Positions 42,108 through 52,729 of a stretch of DNA of 64,000 bases are shown piece by piece (the first letter of the stretch is position 1; each line of letters begins with the position of its first letter). The position numbers were made by a program, and so were the translations under genes. Below the pieces are notes generated by a model. The model did no database searches and was not told where the DNA came from. It was given only the letters and a program-made list of their open reading frames with translations. Source of the stretch: an uncultured Bacteroidota bacterium (lineage in GTDB: Bacteria > Bacteroidota > Bacteroidia > Chitinophagales > Chitinophagaceae); assembly GCA_902826165.1 (NCBI GenBank), contig CADEDV010000013.1, positions 1 to 64,000 of the forward strand, in the 5' to 3' direction.

Positions 42108-43583
42108 TTAATAACCTGTAGTTTGTTCCATCGCCGGGTTGGCCTGTAATTCCGGTTGAGGTATTGGGAATACCCATTCACGGGCATTGGAAGGAAGCGT
42201 ACAGAAGCTGGTACAATTCGTAAGCCTGTTGATCAATCTTGTTGTTCTTTTCAGGTCAAGGAAACGATGACCTTCACCGACCAACTCCTTACGACGCTCC
42301 TGTTCAATCGCATTCTGCAATGCAGCTCCTGCTAATACTTCAGGAACATAGCCACTAATACGGGCAGCCCTTAATGTATTCAGATCGGCAAGCCCTGTTG
42401 CTTCATTGGCACCCCCGATTCTTGCATTAGCTTCAGCTCTTATCAAATACATTTCACCAGTTCTGAAGGCTTTGAAATTAACAATACCATCGGGCCGGGA
42501 AAGATTGGCCTGCTTTGCATCATACTTGATCAGTACGGTTCTTGCCGTTCCTGTATTCCTGTTCACTCCTCTTTGCAGGCTGCGGAAATAACTGGTATAA
42601 CGGATGTCATTTACCTGGTCATATAGACCCAGCAGGTTTGTAGTAGGCCGGTACTCCGCCCTGTTACCAGCAGAATAGAACATCAGGCTACCCAAATCAC
42701 TATCCAATGATTCAAATTTTACCGACCAGATGACTTCCGCTGTTGAAGCATCAATCCATAGATTAGGGAAATTAGCACGACTGGAAAGTGGTCTTGCATT
42801 GATTACCAGCGTTGAGTATTTCACAGCACTATCCAGTGAACTGGCAGTTAAATACATCCTTGCTAAAACAGCGTTCACTACCATATCATCTACATAGGCA
42901 CGGTCAGCAGCACCGGTTCCGCTTCCTTGTATTTGTTTATCCATATTCAGCATCAATTGCTTCGCTGCTTTCAGATCTGCTTCAATCCTGTCGTATGATT
43001 CTTTTACAGAAAGCCGGGCTGGCTTTTGCTCCACATCAAATTTGTCAACATAAGCGATCCCTCTTGCAGCCGAATTCCTTGTTTCTGCTTCTCCAAAATA
43101 ACGCAGCAGGTCAAAATGCACCATAGCCCTTAACGCCATGGCCTGCGCCTTAATACGGTTAACAGCTCCGGGATCAGTAGTTGCCAGTTTATCAATTCCT
43201 CTTAATGTAATATTTGCTTGCTGAATGACGCCATACATATCCAACCACATATCGGCGATACTTGCATCATCCGCCGTGAAGGTCCAGCGGGAGAAATCCT
43301 GGAAATTACCCAGCGACTCAGGACCTTCATAAAAATTATCGCTCATTACATCCGGCAATCCTACTAATGCATTAGCCCCTGCATTAAAAGTTCCGTAATA
43401 ACCATCCTGTAATAATTTTGAATAGGTTCCACTCAATGCGAGTTCGTAATCCCTGACCGTGTTAAAGAACCCGGCTCCATCCTGTGAATGAGTGGGATCA
43501 AGCTCAATAGATTTTGAACAGGAACTCAGCCAGCCAGTTGCTACTATCGCCAATACCAGGTATATTAATTTTACTTTTTTCAT
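42108..43583 (-). CDS. SusD/RagB-like surface glycan-binding lipoprotein (pair 2)
   Basis: The start is placed at 43583 (MKKVKLIYLVLA) because a normal lipoprotein signal begins there (WLSSC lipobox); the open frame extends to 43628 and would overlap susC. The 491-residue protein has the SusD N-terminal block IELDPTHSQDGAGFFNTVRDYELAL (split by loops) and the C-terminal ELVGEGHRFLDLKRTTR with FPIPQPELQANPAMEQT. It lies 34 bases after the susC stop. The ligand is not indicated by sequence; the position at the end of the xylan locus suggests a xylan or co-occurring glycan. Confidence 0.92.
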   Translation of the reverse strand: MKKVKLIYLVLAIVATGWLSSCSKSIELDPTHSQDGAGFFNTVRDYELALSGTYSKLLQDGYYGTFNAGANALVGLPDVMSDNFYEGPESLGNFQDFSRWTFTADDASIADMWLDMYGVIQQANITLRGIDKLATTDPGAVNRIKAQAMALRAMVHFDLLRYFGEAETRNSAARGIAYVDKFDVEQKPARLSVKESYDRIEADLKAAKQLMLNMDKQIQGSGTGAADRAYVDDMVVNAVLARMYLTASSLDSAVKYSTLVINARPLSSRANFPNLWIDASTAEVIWSVKFESLDSDLGSLMFYSAGNRAEYRPTTNLLGLYDQVNDIRYTSYFRSLQRGVNRNTGTARTVLIKYDAKQANLSRPDGIVNFKAFRTGEMYLIRAEANARIGGANEATGLADLNTLRAARISGYVPEVLAGAALQNAIEQERRKELVGEGHRFLDLKRTTRLINRLTNCTSFCTLPSNAREWVFPIPQPELQANPAMEQTTGY

Positions 43584-43617
43584 TGTACTATGTTTAATGT
43601 TATCAGGCATGTTTTCA

Positions 43618-46572
43618 TTACAATCCAACGTTTATCCCAAATGTAAACGTCTTTAATTGAGGGTACTGGGAACCAGCCAGCAATCCTGACGCCACTTCCG
43701 GGTCATATCCTTTGAACTTATGCCATGTCTGCAGGTTTTGTCCCTGTATAAAAACTCTTACTGAACTGATCTTTGCCCTTTCCAGTAATTGGGTTGGTAA
43801 TTCATAGCTCAGCATCACATTGCGTAACCGGAGGAAATCTCCTTTCTCCAGGAACCTTGTAGTACCCAGTTCGAAATTGGAATAAGGACTTGGTATATTA
43901 GTGATGTCTCCGGGCTGCTGCCACTCGGTCAGTAATTCCCTGGAAACATTGGATATCACATAAGCAGGATTTTCAACATTCCCCCTGTCATTATTAAAAA
44001 TGTGATTGCCCATAATATAATTGAACTGTATACCTAATTCAATGCCTTTATAAGAAAGGGAGCTGTTCAAGGCACCAAACTGTGGAGGATCATAAGTGCC
44101 AACAATTACCCTGTCATTCGGATCATACACATTGGTTGTTGTTTTGCCATCTGCTTTATAATACAAGGCATCGCCATTTGCCGGATCAACACCGGCATAC
44201 CGGACCAGGTAAATAGAATTCGGTCTTTCTCCTACCCTGTTGATCGCAGTACCGGAAATATTCTCGTTGGTACCATCCAGTGCTATCACTTTTGCTTTGT
44301 TATACGTATGATTAACACTTACATTCCAGGTAAAATCCTTTGTTTTGATCACATCAGCACTGACAGAAAGTTCAATACCCTGGTTTCGGATCTTACCGAG
44401 GTTGGTAAGAATAGAATTAACCCCATTGGTGCCCGACAATTGCCTGTTGAGATATAAACCGGTTGTGATCGCATTATATAATTCAACTGTACCAGTGATC
44501 CTGTTTTGCAGGAACCCAAAATCAACACCAGTATTAAATGTCTTACGAACTTCCCAGGTCAGGTTGGGTTTTTCCAAATTGCTCAATACTAAACCGCCCA
44601 ATCCGTTATAAGTAGCCCCTGTAAACAATTCTCTTGCTTCATAGGAATCGCCCACTTCTTCATTACCTGCTGATCCATAGCTGGCACGGAGACGAAGCTC
44701 ACTAAGCCATTTTGTATTTTGAAGAAAAGCCTCTTCATTGATCAGCCAGGAAGCACCAATACCCGCATAGTTGACCCATTTATTGCCTTCCGCCAAGCGG
44801 GAGGAACCATCTCTTCTGAAACTGGCATTAATAAAATACCTGTTACGGAAACTATAATCTGCCAGTGCGAAATAAGACATCAGGCTTTGTTCTGTTTGCC
44901 CGTCTGTGACCGTTGGGATGAACCCGTTAGCCGGCGTTCCCGGTGTTACATCAGCCCCATTTCCGAATACACCTGTTAAGCCAAATCCTGTATAGTTGAA
45001 AGTAGTGGTGCGGCGTTTAATATATTCATTGAATAAAGAGATGCGGTAGTTATGATCGCCGGATTGCCGGGCAAAACTTAATGAAGTGGTTCCCGTGTAA
45101 CGAACTCTTTTCAGGCTTCCTCTTGAAAAAGAACCATCAGTACCTGTTTGCTGGCTGCCAAAATAGGTATCCTTGTTGATATATCGGGTAGTAGAGTTGT
45201 CGGTAAAATCAACACCCCAGTTCGTTCTTGCACTTAATCCTTTCAGGAAAGGAAATTTATATTCCAGTGACATAGCAGCAACACCTTTTAGCTGGTTATT
45301 GGTACGTGGGTTCTCCAGTAATTCCTGTAACCCATTAGGCTGCCCCTGTAACAGCATATCAGTATTATTATAACTTCCGTCAGCATTATAAGGCGTGACA
45401 TACGGGTTGGCCCAGCGGATACCATTCAGCGGGTCGCCGATCCACTGATCGTTCTCCGATGTATTGGTCAGCTTTGAAGAACCTACAAATGTCGACAGTC
45501 CGATCTTCAGGTTATTCACAGTATGGTCAATATTGATACGCCCGGTATATCTCTTCAGTGCTGTAGCAATCACTACCCCTTCCTGGTCAAATACAGAACC
45601 GGAGATAAAGAACCTCGTTTTATCGTTACCTCCCGTTAATGATAAAATATGTTGTTGTGTTTTTGCTTTACGAAACATTACTTCTTCCCAGTTAGCATTT
45701 ACTTTAGAAAGGCTATCCGCTTCTTCATCTGTCCAACCAAAGAAATTCATACCATACGGATGGTCATAAGTTCTTTCAAACATTATTTTCTCAGCAGAGT
45801 TCATCAACTTCAGCTTATTCTCCGGTAATGAACCCACACCATATTGATAGTCGTAATTGATCTTTGTTTTACTATTAGCACCTCTTTTAGTACTTACCAC
45901 AATAACACCGTTGGCACCACGGGAACCATACTGTGAGGTAGCAATTGCATCCTTTAAAACAGTATAGGTCTCAATATCAGCCGGGTTGATACTCTGGAAG
46001 TCAGCACCGGTTACCTGTATGCCATCCACAATAAACAAGGGCTGTGTAGAGGCCAGTACAGATCCTTTACCCCTAATAGTGATATTGGAGGCAGAGGCAC
46101 CCGGCTGTCCGCTTTGTGACTGGATCAGCACACCGGGAGCTTTCCCGGTCAGCATCTGGTCAAATGTGGCCACGGGCTGAAATTTTACCGATTCGCCGGA
46201 AACTTTTGATAAAGCCGCTGTTGCTTCCCTCCGGCTTTGTGTATTATACCCGGTCACCACTACTTCCTGTAAGTTTTTTTCCGCTACTTCCAATGAAACG
46301 TTGATGAGACCACCAGTAACTTTCACCTCTTTATCATTAAACCCGATACTTGAAAAAACAAGGGTGGCATTGGCCGCTACATTGATACGGAAACGTCCGT
46401 CAGGATCGGTTGATGTTCCGGTACGGGAACCTTTTGCAGTAACACTTACATTACCTAACGGAGATCCGTCCCTGGCATCCGTAACCCGGCCACTGACATC
46501 ATTTTGAGATTGGGCCTGCAGAGACAAGCCACAAATGACAAGTAGCAATACCAGCAGTCTTCTGATTTGCAT
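43618..46572 (-). CDS. SusC/RagA-like TonB-dependent receptor (pair 2)
   Basis: This 984-residue outer-membrane importer has a signal peptide ending GLSLQAQSQ. A carboxypeptidase-regulatory-like domain (VSGRVTDARDGSPLGNVSV), the TonB-box/plug region (LQEVVVTGYNTQSRREATAALSKVSG split over the junction, DQMLTGKAPGVLI, LKDAIATSQYGSRGANGVIV) and a C-terminal barrel follow. The plug differs from pair 1 (SQYGSRG versus AIYGSRG), so it is not a recent duplicate. It is transcribed from the 46573-46792 region, downstream of the pair 3 terminator. Confidence 0.94.
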   Translation of the reverse strand: MQIRRLLVLLLVICGLSLQAQSQNDVSGRVTDARDGSPLGNVSVTAKGSRTGTSTDPDGRFRINVAANATLVFSSIGFNDKEVKVTGGLINVSLEVAEKNLQEVVVTGYNTQSRREATAALSKVSGESVKFQPVATFDQMLTGKAPGVLIQSQSGQPGASASNITIRGKGSVLASTQPLFIVDGIQVTGADFQSINPADIETYTVLKDAIATSQYGSRGANGVIVVSTKRGANSKTKINYDYQYGVGSLPENKLKLMNSAEKIMFERTYDHPYGMNFFGWTDEEADSLSKVNANWEEVMFRKAKTQQHILSLTGGNDKTRFFISGSVFDQEGVVIATALKRYTGRINIDHTVNNLKIGLSTFVGSSKLTNTSENDQWIGDPLNGIRWANPYVTPYNADGSYNNTDMLLQGQPNGLQELLENPRTNNQLKGVAAMSLEYKFPFLKGLSARTNWGVDFTDNSTTRYINKDTYFGSQQTGTDGSFSRGSLKRVRYTGTTSLSFARQSGDHNYRISLFNEYIKRRTTTFNYTGFGLTGVFGNGADVTPGTPANGFIPTVTDGQTEQSLMSYFALADYSFRNRYFINASFRRDGSSRLAEGNKWVNYAGIGASWLINEEAFLQNTKWLSELRLRASYGSAGNEEVGDSYEARELFTGATYNGLGGLVLSNLEKPNLTWEVRKTFNTGVDFGFLQNRITGTVELYNAITTGLYLNRQLSGTNGVNSILTNLGKIRNQGIELSVSADVIKTKDFTWNVSVNHTYNKAKVIALDGTNENISGTAINRVGERPNSIYLVRYAGVDPANGDALYYKADGKTTTNVYDPNDRVIVGTYDPPQFGALNSSLSYKGIELGIQFNYIMGNHIFNNDRGNVENPAYVISNVSRELLTEWQQPGDITNIPSPYSNFELGTTRFLEKGDFLRLRNVMLSYELPTQLLERAKISSVRVFIQGQNLQTWHKFKGYDPEVASGLLAGSQYPQLKTFTFGINVGL

Positions 46573-46792
46573 AGATTTTTGGTTTTAGTCTTTACAAAAC
46601 ACCCAACCCTGTTTTGTGAGTAATTATAATAGCATCGAAGAAGTTGGCTTCCTATAACCGGGGACATTGCAGTTATACTCATTCAATCCCATGACAGTAA
46701 AGAACTAAGCGATGCTTCACGGCAAGTGCTGTGATTTGCTGAAACATGAATAATCCATACTGAAACATGAAAAGGCAAAGAATGTATAAATA

Positions 46793-46825
46793 AGAAAGGC
46801 ATCCGGCTGCAGCGGATGCCTTTCT
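46793..46825 (-). terminator. Terminator after susC/susD pair 3
   Basis: A perfect 13-base stem (46793-46805 with 46813-46825) has a seven-base loop. On the minus strand it is followed by TATTTAT, a weak T tract. It lies 12 bases after the susD stop at 46838 and separates the two tandem SusC/SusD units, making them independent transcripts. Confidence 0.75.
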
Positions 46826-46837
46826 CTGATTAAGACA

Positions 46838-48250
46838 TCAATAGCCTGTATTCTGGCTTATATTAGGGTTCGCATCTCTTTCATCCTGGGGGATGGGGAA
46901 AATGCGCCGGAAATTGCCGGCAGCAATAGTAACCGGTGTCACCCCAACATAGTTATTGTTGATATTAACCCTGGCCACATCACGGTCCAGCCGTTGCAGG
47001 TCCAGGTATCGCATACCTTCAAAAGCCAATTCTTTTCTTCTTTCCAGCAGAATATCATCCAGCAGTTGTGCGCCGGAAGACATGAAGCCTGTAAAAGCAG
47101 GATCTCTCCGCTGAGCTACCTGGTTAAGGTAAAGCAGTGCATTCACTTCATCGTTGGTGCGCTGGTAAGATTCCGCCAGTATCAGTAAAACTTCAGCATA
47201 GCGGATCACCTTCGTATCATCTTTATCAGCTGCAGAATTCGTGTTCGGGTATTTATTGACGATCCTAACAGTGATCCCACCTCTTGTACCGGTAATAAAA
47301 AGATTACGGCGTACATCTGTCGCTGTATATTTATTATAAAGATCATCTGCGCAAATAGCATCCCCATAGCCAGCCTGATCATAGAAATAAGACAAAGCGT
47401 TGGATCCATTATTATTAACTGCATCGCTTGTTACTTCATAGATCGTTTCCAGTTTATTCGCCACCGGTGCAGGATTACTCCAGTAAGCAACCAGGTTAGC
47501 TGAAGTCGCCAGCGTAAACCCACCATTTGTTACAACATCAAGAGCTGCGGTTTTTGCAGTGGCCCAGTCTCCTTTGAACTGCGCCACTCTTGCCTGTAAA
47601 GCCCTGGCAGCATACTTTGTTACATAGGAAGAGTTTTTTGACGTACTGGTCAGTAAGGTAAATGCACTGGTAAGGTCAGCTTCAATCTGTGCATATACTT
47701 CCGATACTTTAGCCCGGGAAGGTTTTAACAATGCATCATAGGTTAATACGAGCGGAACACCCTCTGAATTGGGATCAACCGTATAGGGTTTTGCATACCA
47801 GTTCACCAGGTTAAAATACATTAATGCCCTTATCGTTAAAGCCTCGCCTTTTAATTGATTAGAATTGGCTGACGAAACATCGGAATTGATGATATTATTG
47901 GCCCTGAGAATAGCATTATAGGCTGATGCCCATGTTGCGGAAGAGTTACCATTCGTACTGATAAAAGTATAATTAAACTCTATCAGGTACCTGTTTGAAT
48001 TCGTGGTGGAGATAAACGCATTATCTGCCATCACATCCCCATATAAAGGCAATGAGCGGCCATAAAGGTTTAAACTCCTCAATTGGGCATACATCCCGTT
48101 AACAGCTGCTGCCATACCTGCCTCATCAGTAATGGCCTGGTCCTGTGGCACCTGATCATACGGTGAAAGATCCAGGAAATCTTTCTTGCAGGATGCCAGT
48201 GACAAGCTGATACCAGCAACAAAAAATAAAACTATCTTTTTCATGTTCAT
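46838..48250 (-). CDS. SusD/RagB-like surface glycan-binding lipoprotein (pair 3)
   Basis: This 470-residue lipoprotein (lipobox LSLASC, lipidated Cys20 or nearby) begins KKDFLDLSPYDQVPQDQAITDEAGM, a SusD hallmark. The C-terminal LLERRKELAFEGMRYLDLQRLDRD and RRIFPIPQDERDANPNISQ confirm the family. It is smaller than the pair 1 protein. It lies 16 bases after the susC stop and ends at a strong hairpin. The glycan bound is not predictable from sequence. Confidence 0.93.
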   Translation of the reverse strand: MNMKKIVLFFVAGISLSLASCKKDFLDLSPYDQVPQDQAITDEAGMAAAVNGMYAQLRSLNLYGRSLPLYGDVMADNAFISTTNSNRYLIEFNYTFISTNGNSSATWASAYNAILRANNIINSDVSSANSNQLKGEALTIRALMYFNLVNWYAKPYTVDPNSEGVPLVLTYDALLKPSRAKVSEVYAQIEADLTSAFTLLTSTSKNSSYVTKYAARALQARVAQFKGDWATAKTAALDVVTNGGFTLATSANLVAYWSNPAPVANKLETIYEVTSDAVNNNGSNALSYFYDQAGYGDAICADDLYNKYTATDVRRNLFITGTRGGITVRIVNKYPNTNSAADKDDTKVIRYAEVLLILAESYQRTNDEVNALLYLNQVAQRRDPAFTGFMSSGAQLLDDILLERRKELAFEGMRYLDLQRLDRDVARVNINNNYVGVTPVTIAAGNFRRIFPIPQDERDANPNISQNTGY

Positions 48251-48266
48251 TTTTTTAAGTGATCAA

Positions 48267-51254
48267 TTAAAATCCAAGAGTAAGACCTACAGAAATAGTT
48301 CGCTGAATCAGTATCTGGAGATCATTTACGCCGGTCAGTGGTTGTTCAGGATCGAAAGTGATGTTCTCATCAAATGCCTTTGTCCATAAGTTGGTGCCCC
48401 GCACATAGAATTTTGCATTATCCAGTTTAACAGCATTCATTATCGACTTAGGCAATGAATAAGAAAGTGTCAGGTCTCTCAGGCGGATAAAATCTCCTTT
48501 ATAATACCAGCGGGAAGATTCTGCATTGGATACGTTGGCACCACCATATACATACCTGGGAACGTCGGTGAAATCACCGGGCTTTTGCCAGCGGCGGAGT
48601 TGCTTCTGAATTTTATTCAATTGAGGATTGAAACCATCACTCCAGGAAATAAAGCCCCAGTTGTCATATACCAAATTGCCATACTGGTAATTGAATTGCG
48701 CATCCAGGGAAAAGCCTTTATAGTTAACAGACGTGGAGAAACTGCCAAATCCTTTTGGAGAAGCACTTCCGATAATACCTCTTTGTACTGTTGTTACACT
48801 GGTAGTTGTCTGGCTCTTAGTAGCATCCGTGTACCACAAAGGATTTCCTGTGGCAGGATCAACACCAGCCCACAGACGGGTATAGATAGATTGGAAATCC
48901 TCGCCTACCCTGCGGATAAATGGCAATCCCAGTATATCTGCATTATTACGGAGTGATGTGATCTTATTTTTATTCAATGCAATATTGAACGTGAAATCCC
49001 AGGTCAGGTCTTTTGTTCTAACCGGTACCACATTGACCTGGAACTCTACCCCTTTATTTTCCATAGAGCCCACATTGGCTGATACACTGTTAAACCCAGA
49101 CGTTCTTGACAATGGATCATTCAGGATCAGGTTTTCTGTTTTGCGAACATAATAGTCGGCATTAACAGTCAGCCTTCCGTTCCAAACCACCACATCAAGA
49201 CCCACATTGAAAGGTTTATTGATCTCCCAGGTCAGATCAGGATTTTCCACCTGGTTGGGAGCACTGCCTGGCTGCTGGTTATAGTTCGCATTAAAAATAT
49301 AAGTACCCTTCCAGGTGTAGTTACCAATTTCTGCATTGCCATTCACACCATAAGATGATCTTACTTTTAAAGCATTGATGAACTTGATGCCTTTCATGAA
49401 ATTTTCCTGGTCAAGATTCCAGGCACCACCCACTGACCAGAAGGTTCCGTATTTATTATTAGAACCAAACCGTGATGAACCGTCACGTCTTACACTTCCT
49501 GACAGGGAGTATTTATTTTTATAACTAAGCTGTGCCATAGACAGCACAGATACAAAAGCATAATCTGTTCTTGCACCCGAAGCTACACTTGGTGAGCTGG
49601 GTACCGGAAGAGGTATAGAAGTGGTGGCAGGCACGCCTTCACCTCTTGTTGTAATATTATATTGTTTTGATTTTTGTGCTTCGTAACCAACTGTCAGATC
49701 AACACCCAGTTCTTTATTGGCCAGGAAATCATGTTTATAATTCAGCAGGTTGCTCCAAACCCAGTTGGCCAGCCTTGTATCATAATTATACATTCTTCCC
49801 CCTACCGTTCTTGAATCACCAAAGAACGGATTATCATAACGTTCTTCTTCAATATTGATAAAATCAATACCAAACTTGGTGGTATATTTCAGGTCTTTAT
49901 AGAACTGGTATTCACCGGTGAAGTTGGTAAGCACTTTTACATTATTCAGCTGTATCCTGTCATATTCAGCTATAGCTAACGGATTATACAACTGGTTAAA
50001 TGTAGTAGTGCTGATATTCAATGAACCGTCAGCATTGTAAGCATTCTGTGACGGTCTCAGCCAGTAAGCATCTGCTACCGGGTTCCTAAAACTACTGGAT
50101 TGAGCAGGCGAATTTTGATGGATATAAGAACCGGTAGCATTGATACCAACCGTTAATTTGTCACTGGCTTTATGCCGCAGGTTAAATGAGCCGGAATAAC
50201 GGCGAAAATCCGAGCTGATCACCACCGCTTTCTGATCAAAAAACCCTGCAGAGGTATAAAAAGTGGTTTTACTGTCACCACCCGAAAGTGAAACATTGAT
50301 ATTCTGGGTTGTTCCCTGGCGGGTTACATTCGATACCCAATCCTCATTAGCAGTGTTATTAAAACCCAACGTATTTAATGTAGCATCAATCTGGGCCTGC
50401 GTGGCACCGGCATTCACCAGGCCTTCTCTTGTAAGTGTAAAATACTGGTCACGGTTAAGCGGTTTGGCCAGGTCGTTAATATAAGCTGTATTGCCAAAGC
50501 CGAATTCAGAATCGACCCTGATCTTGCTTTTACCAGCTTTCCCCTTTTTAGTTGTAATCAGGATGACACCATTGGCCGCTCTTGATCCGTAAATCGAAGC
50601 TGATGCTGCATCTTTCAATACACTGATACTTTCTATATCATTGGGATTGATCCCTGCCAAAGCATTTGAAGTGTTATTCAATCTTGATACATCGCCGGAA
50701 TTAATGGGGATACCATCCACCACGTATAAAGGCGCAGCTCCTGCAGTAATAGACCCGATACCTCTTATACGTACCTGTTGAATACCACCCGGCTGTCCGG
50801 TGGGTGATGTGGACTGTAAACCGGCTACTTTACCCTGCAGCATTTGGTCAACAGATGTAAAAGGTTTGTTTTCCAGGTCGGCGCCATCCACTTTTGCGAT
50901 CGCCCCCGTTACTTTTTTCTTAACCTGTGTTCCATAAGCTACCACAACCACTTCATCCAGTGCTTTGCCCTCCTGTTTGAGGCTGGCATTGATCACCAAC
51001 TGGTTGCCGATAACGATTTCCTCGTTGGCCTTACCGACATAAGAAAAAACAAGTGTCTTGCTCCTGCTGTCAACAGGAATAGAGAAATTCCCTGTGCCAT
51101 TTGTACTGACGCCGGCTCCCGTCTCCTTCACTGTAACAGAAGCATTGACAACAGGGTTGCCATTTTCATCTGTTACCTTGCCCGTAATGACCCGCTGTGC
51201 AAAAACCAGCATTACGGACAGCATACATGTTACTGTCAACAATAACTTTTTCAT
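48267..51254 (-). CDS. SusC/RagA-like TonB-dependent receptor (pair 3)
   Basis: This 995-residue receptor has a signal peptide ending LVFAQ. The regulatory-like domain (ITGKVTDENGNPVVNASVTVKE), the plug (LDEVVVVAYGTQVKKKVTGAIAKV over the junction, DQMLQGKVAGLQS, LKDAASASIYGSRAANGVILI) and a barrel ending SVGLTLGF follow. It is divergent from the LytS/LytR-type pair across a 451-base spacer, which may indicate control by that system. Confidence 0.94.
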   Translation of the reverse strand: MKKLLLTVTCMLSVMLVFAQRVITGKVTDENGNPVVNASVTVKETGAGVSTNGTGNFSIPVDSRSKTLVFSYVGKANEEIVIGNQLVINASLKQEGKALDEVVVVAYGTQVKKKVTGAIAKVDGADLENKPFTSVDQMLQGKVAGLQSTSPTGQPGGIQQVRIRGIGSITAGAAPLYVVDGIPINSGDVSRLNNTSNALAGINPNDIESISVLKDAASASIYGSRAANGVILITTKKGKAGKSKIRVDSEFGFGNTAYINDLAKPLNRDQYFTLTREGLVNAGATQAQIDATLNTLGFNNTANEDWVSNVTRQGTTQNINVSLSGGDSKTTFYTSAGFFDQKAVVISSDFRRYSGSFNLRHKASDKLTVGINATGSYIHQNSPAQSSSFRNPVADAYWLRPSQNAYNADGSLNISTTTFNQLYNPLAIAEYDRIQLNNVKVLTNFTGEYQFYKDLKYTTKFGIDFINIEEERYDNPFFGDSRTVGGRMYNYDTRLANWVWSNLLNYKHDFLANKELGVDLTVGYEAQKSKQYNITTRGEGVPATTSIPLPVPSSPSVASGARTDYAFVSVLSMAQLSYKNKYSLSGSVRRDGSSRFGSNNKYGTFWSVGGAWNLDQENFMKGIKFINALKVRSSYGVNGNAEIGNYTWKGTYIFNANYNQQPGSAPNQVENPDLTWEINKPFNVGLDVVVWNGRLTVNADYYVRKTENLILNDPLSRTSGFNSVSANVGSMENKGVEFQVNVVPVRTKDLTWDFTFNIALNKNKITSLRNNADILGLPFIRRVGEDFQSIYTRLWAGVDPATGNPLWYTDATKSQTTTSVTTVQRGIIGSASPKGFGSFSTSVNYKGFSLDAQFNYQYGNLVYDNWGFISWSDGFNPQLNKIQKQLRRWQKPGDFTDVPRYVYGGANVSNAESSRWYYKGDFIRLRDLTLSYSLPKSIMNAVKLDNAKFYVRGTNLWTKAFDENITFDPEQPLTGVNDLQILIQRTISVGLTLGF

Positions 51255-51705
51255 AATCCCAAAGTGTTAGTTTAATAATAATGATTCGGTGAAAAAGGCA
51301 ACAATTTCTGCCAGTATGCTCCCAGATACCGGGTCATTATTACTGAAGCATGAAAGCAACTGATTAAAGCAGGAATATTCAAAACGTATTTTTTTTATCA
51401 TGAAACTGTCATGCTATGAACATCTGTTCGTATCCCAGTCATGAAATATGATGAGCAAAGCAGCGTTATGAAAAGCTGAAGTATCTATTTATTTACTGGT
51501 ATAATAATATATCACACCCCACTAACCGGCATAAAAAAATTCAGGGAGATCGTTTACCATTTATAAGTGATTTCTTCCGTGAAAAGAATTTTTGCTATTG
51601 CTTAACAGCTAAGGCAAATAGTTTTATGTCCGATTCCCGTTATGCACATGCACATGAGATAAATCGGATCAGGAAAAAGCTGTATTAACCCTAACCGCTG
51701 CTGCT
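51255..51705. other. Divergent intergenic region (susC pair 3 / histidine kinase)
   Basis: This AT-rich 451-base spacer should contain promoters in both directions. The best plus-strand candidate is AATTTTTG at 51587-51594 (one mismatch to TAnnTTTG). No minus-strand box was convincing, and no copy of the TGCAACCGATTGCA operator was found. A run of short direct and inverted ATG/CAT-rich motifs (51340-51480) could be a LytTR-type binding region, but the repeats are irregular. Confidence 0.35.
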
Positions 51706-52713
51706 ATGATCAAGGATGCTCATTTGCGTATACTATTTATTCCCCTGTTGGGTATAGGTCTTCCGTTTATTTCGGGGCTTATCAGCTATGAATTATATAC
51801 AATTCCTCAACTCCTGTTCGCCAACCTGTTCTTTATTCTTACTTCCTGGACCATATGGACCGGCAGTAACTGGACGCATGGAAAACTGAGGACCTTATTT
51901 GCAGTTTACTCCAACCCGTTTCAAAAAATAGCAATGGTTTGCTTTGCAGAAGGTCTTTATGGAGCCTGTATCGGCGGCATCTCCGGTTTTATATGGCACA
52001 AGTTTTCCAGGGAAATTTTCCAGTGGAATGTATTTGGCAAATTTATTACCCTATGTATACTTGCTGTGATCGTATTCACTCTTATCTACGAGATCTTGTT
52101 TTTGAGTAAAGAAAGAGAGCTGGATACTAAAATTGTAAAACAACTGGACCAGGAACGTTCGCAGGCTGAATTGCAGGCCCTGACGAATGAGATGGACCCT
52201 CACTTTATATTCAATTCCCTTAACACACTGAATTATCTTATCCTTAATAATCCCAAAGAAGCCCATCGTTTTAATAACAAACTGGCCCAGGTATATAAGT
52301 ATTTCCTGATCAACAGGACCAAGGAACTTATCTCCCTGAAAGATGAGCTGGAATTTATTGACAGCTATTATTTCCTGCTGCAGATCCGGCATGATAATAA
52401 ACTATCGCTGGTGTCTGACCTGGGAGAGAATTACTCCACGGTGATGATCCCTCCCTGCGCTTTGCAAATACTGTTAGAGAATGCGATCAAGCATAATGAA
52501 TTTACTGATGCCAGCCCGTTGCACATAAAGATCATTATGAACGGGAACTATCTTAAGGTTAGCAATAATGTAAAACCAAAGCCTTACTCAGTCACTTCAA
52601 CCGGTATCGGGTTGAAGAACCTGAGCTCCCGTTACAAAATAATATGCCAGAAAGATATCGTTATTGAAAATACCCGTGAAAATTATACTGTCAAATTACC
52701 CCTTATCAGATAA
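51706..52713 (+). CDS. LytS/YesM-type membrane sensor histidine kinase
   Basis: This 335-residue inner-membrane kinase has about four hydrophobic segments in residues 1-135 forming a small membrane sensor without a large periplasmic domain. A short coiled-coil-like stretch (KERELDTKIVKQLDQERSQAELQ in parts) leads to the His_kinase block with phospho-acceptor His166 in DPHFIFNSLNTL. The ATPase part has LLENAIKHNE (N box) and the reduced G box TSTGIGLKNL. The response regulator begins 17 bases after the stop. This pair type is widespread in Bacteroidota; the signal is unknown. Confidence 0.93.
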   Translation: MIKDAHLRILFIPLLGIGLPFISGLISYELYTIPQLLFANLFFILTSWTIWTGSNWTHGKLRTLFAVYSNPFQKIAMVCFAEGLYGACIGGISGFIWHKFSREIFQWNVFGKFITLCILAVIVFTLIYEILFLSKERELDTKIVKQLDQERSQAELQALTNEMDPHFIFNSLNTLNYLILNNPKEAHRFNNKLAQVYKYFLINRTKELISLKDELEFIDSYYFLLQIRHDNKLSLVSDLGENYSTVMIPPCALQILLENAIKHNEFTDASPLHIKIIMNGNYLKVSNNVKPKPYSVTSTGIGLKNLSSRYKIICQKDIVIENTRENYTVKLPLIR

Positions 52714-52729
52714 CCCTAAACCATTTGCC

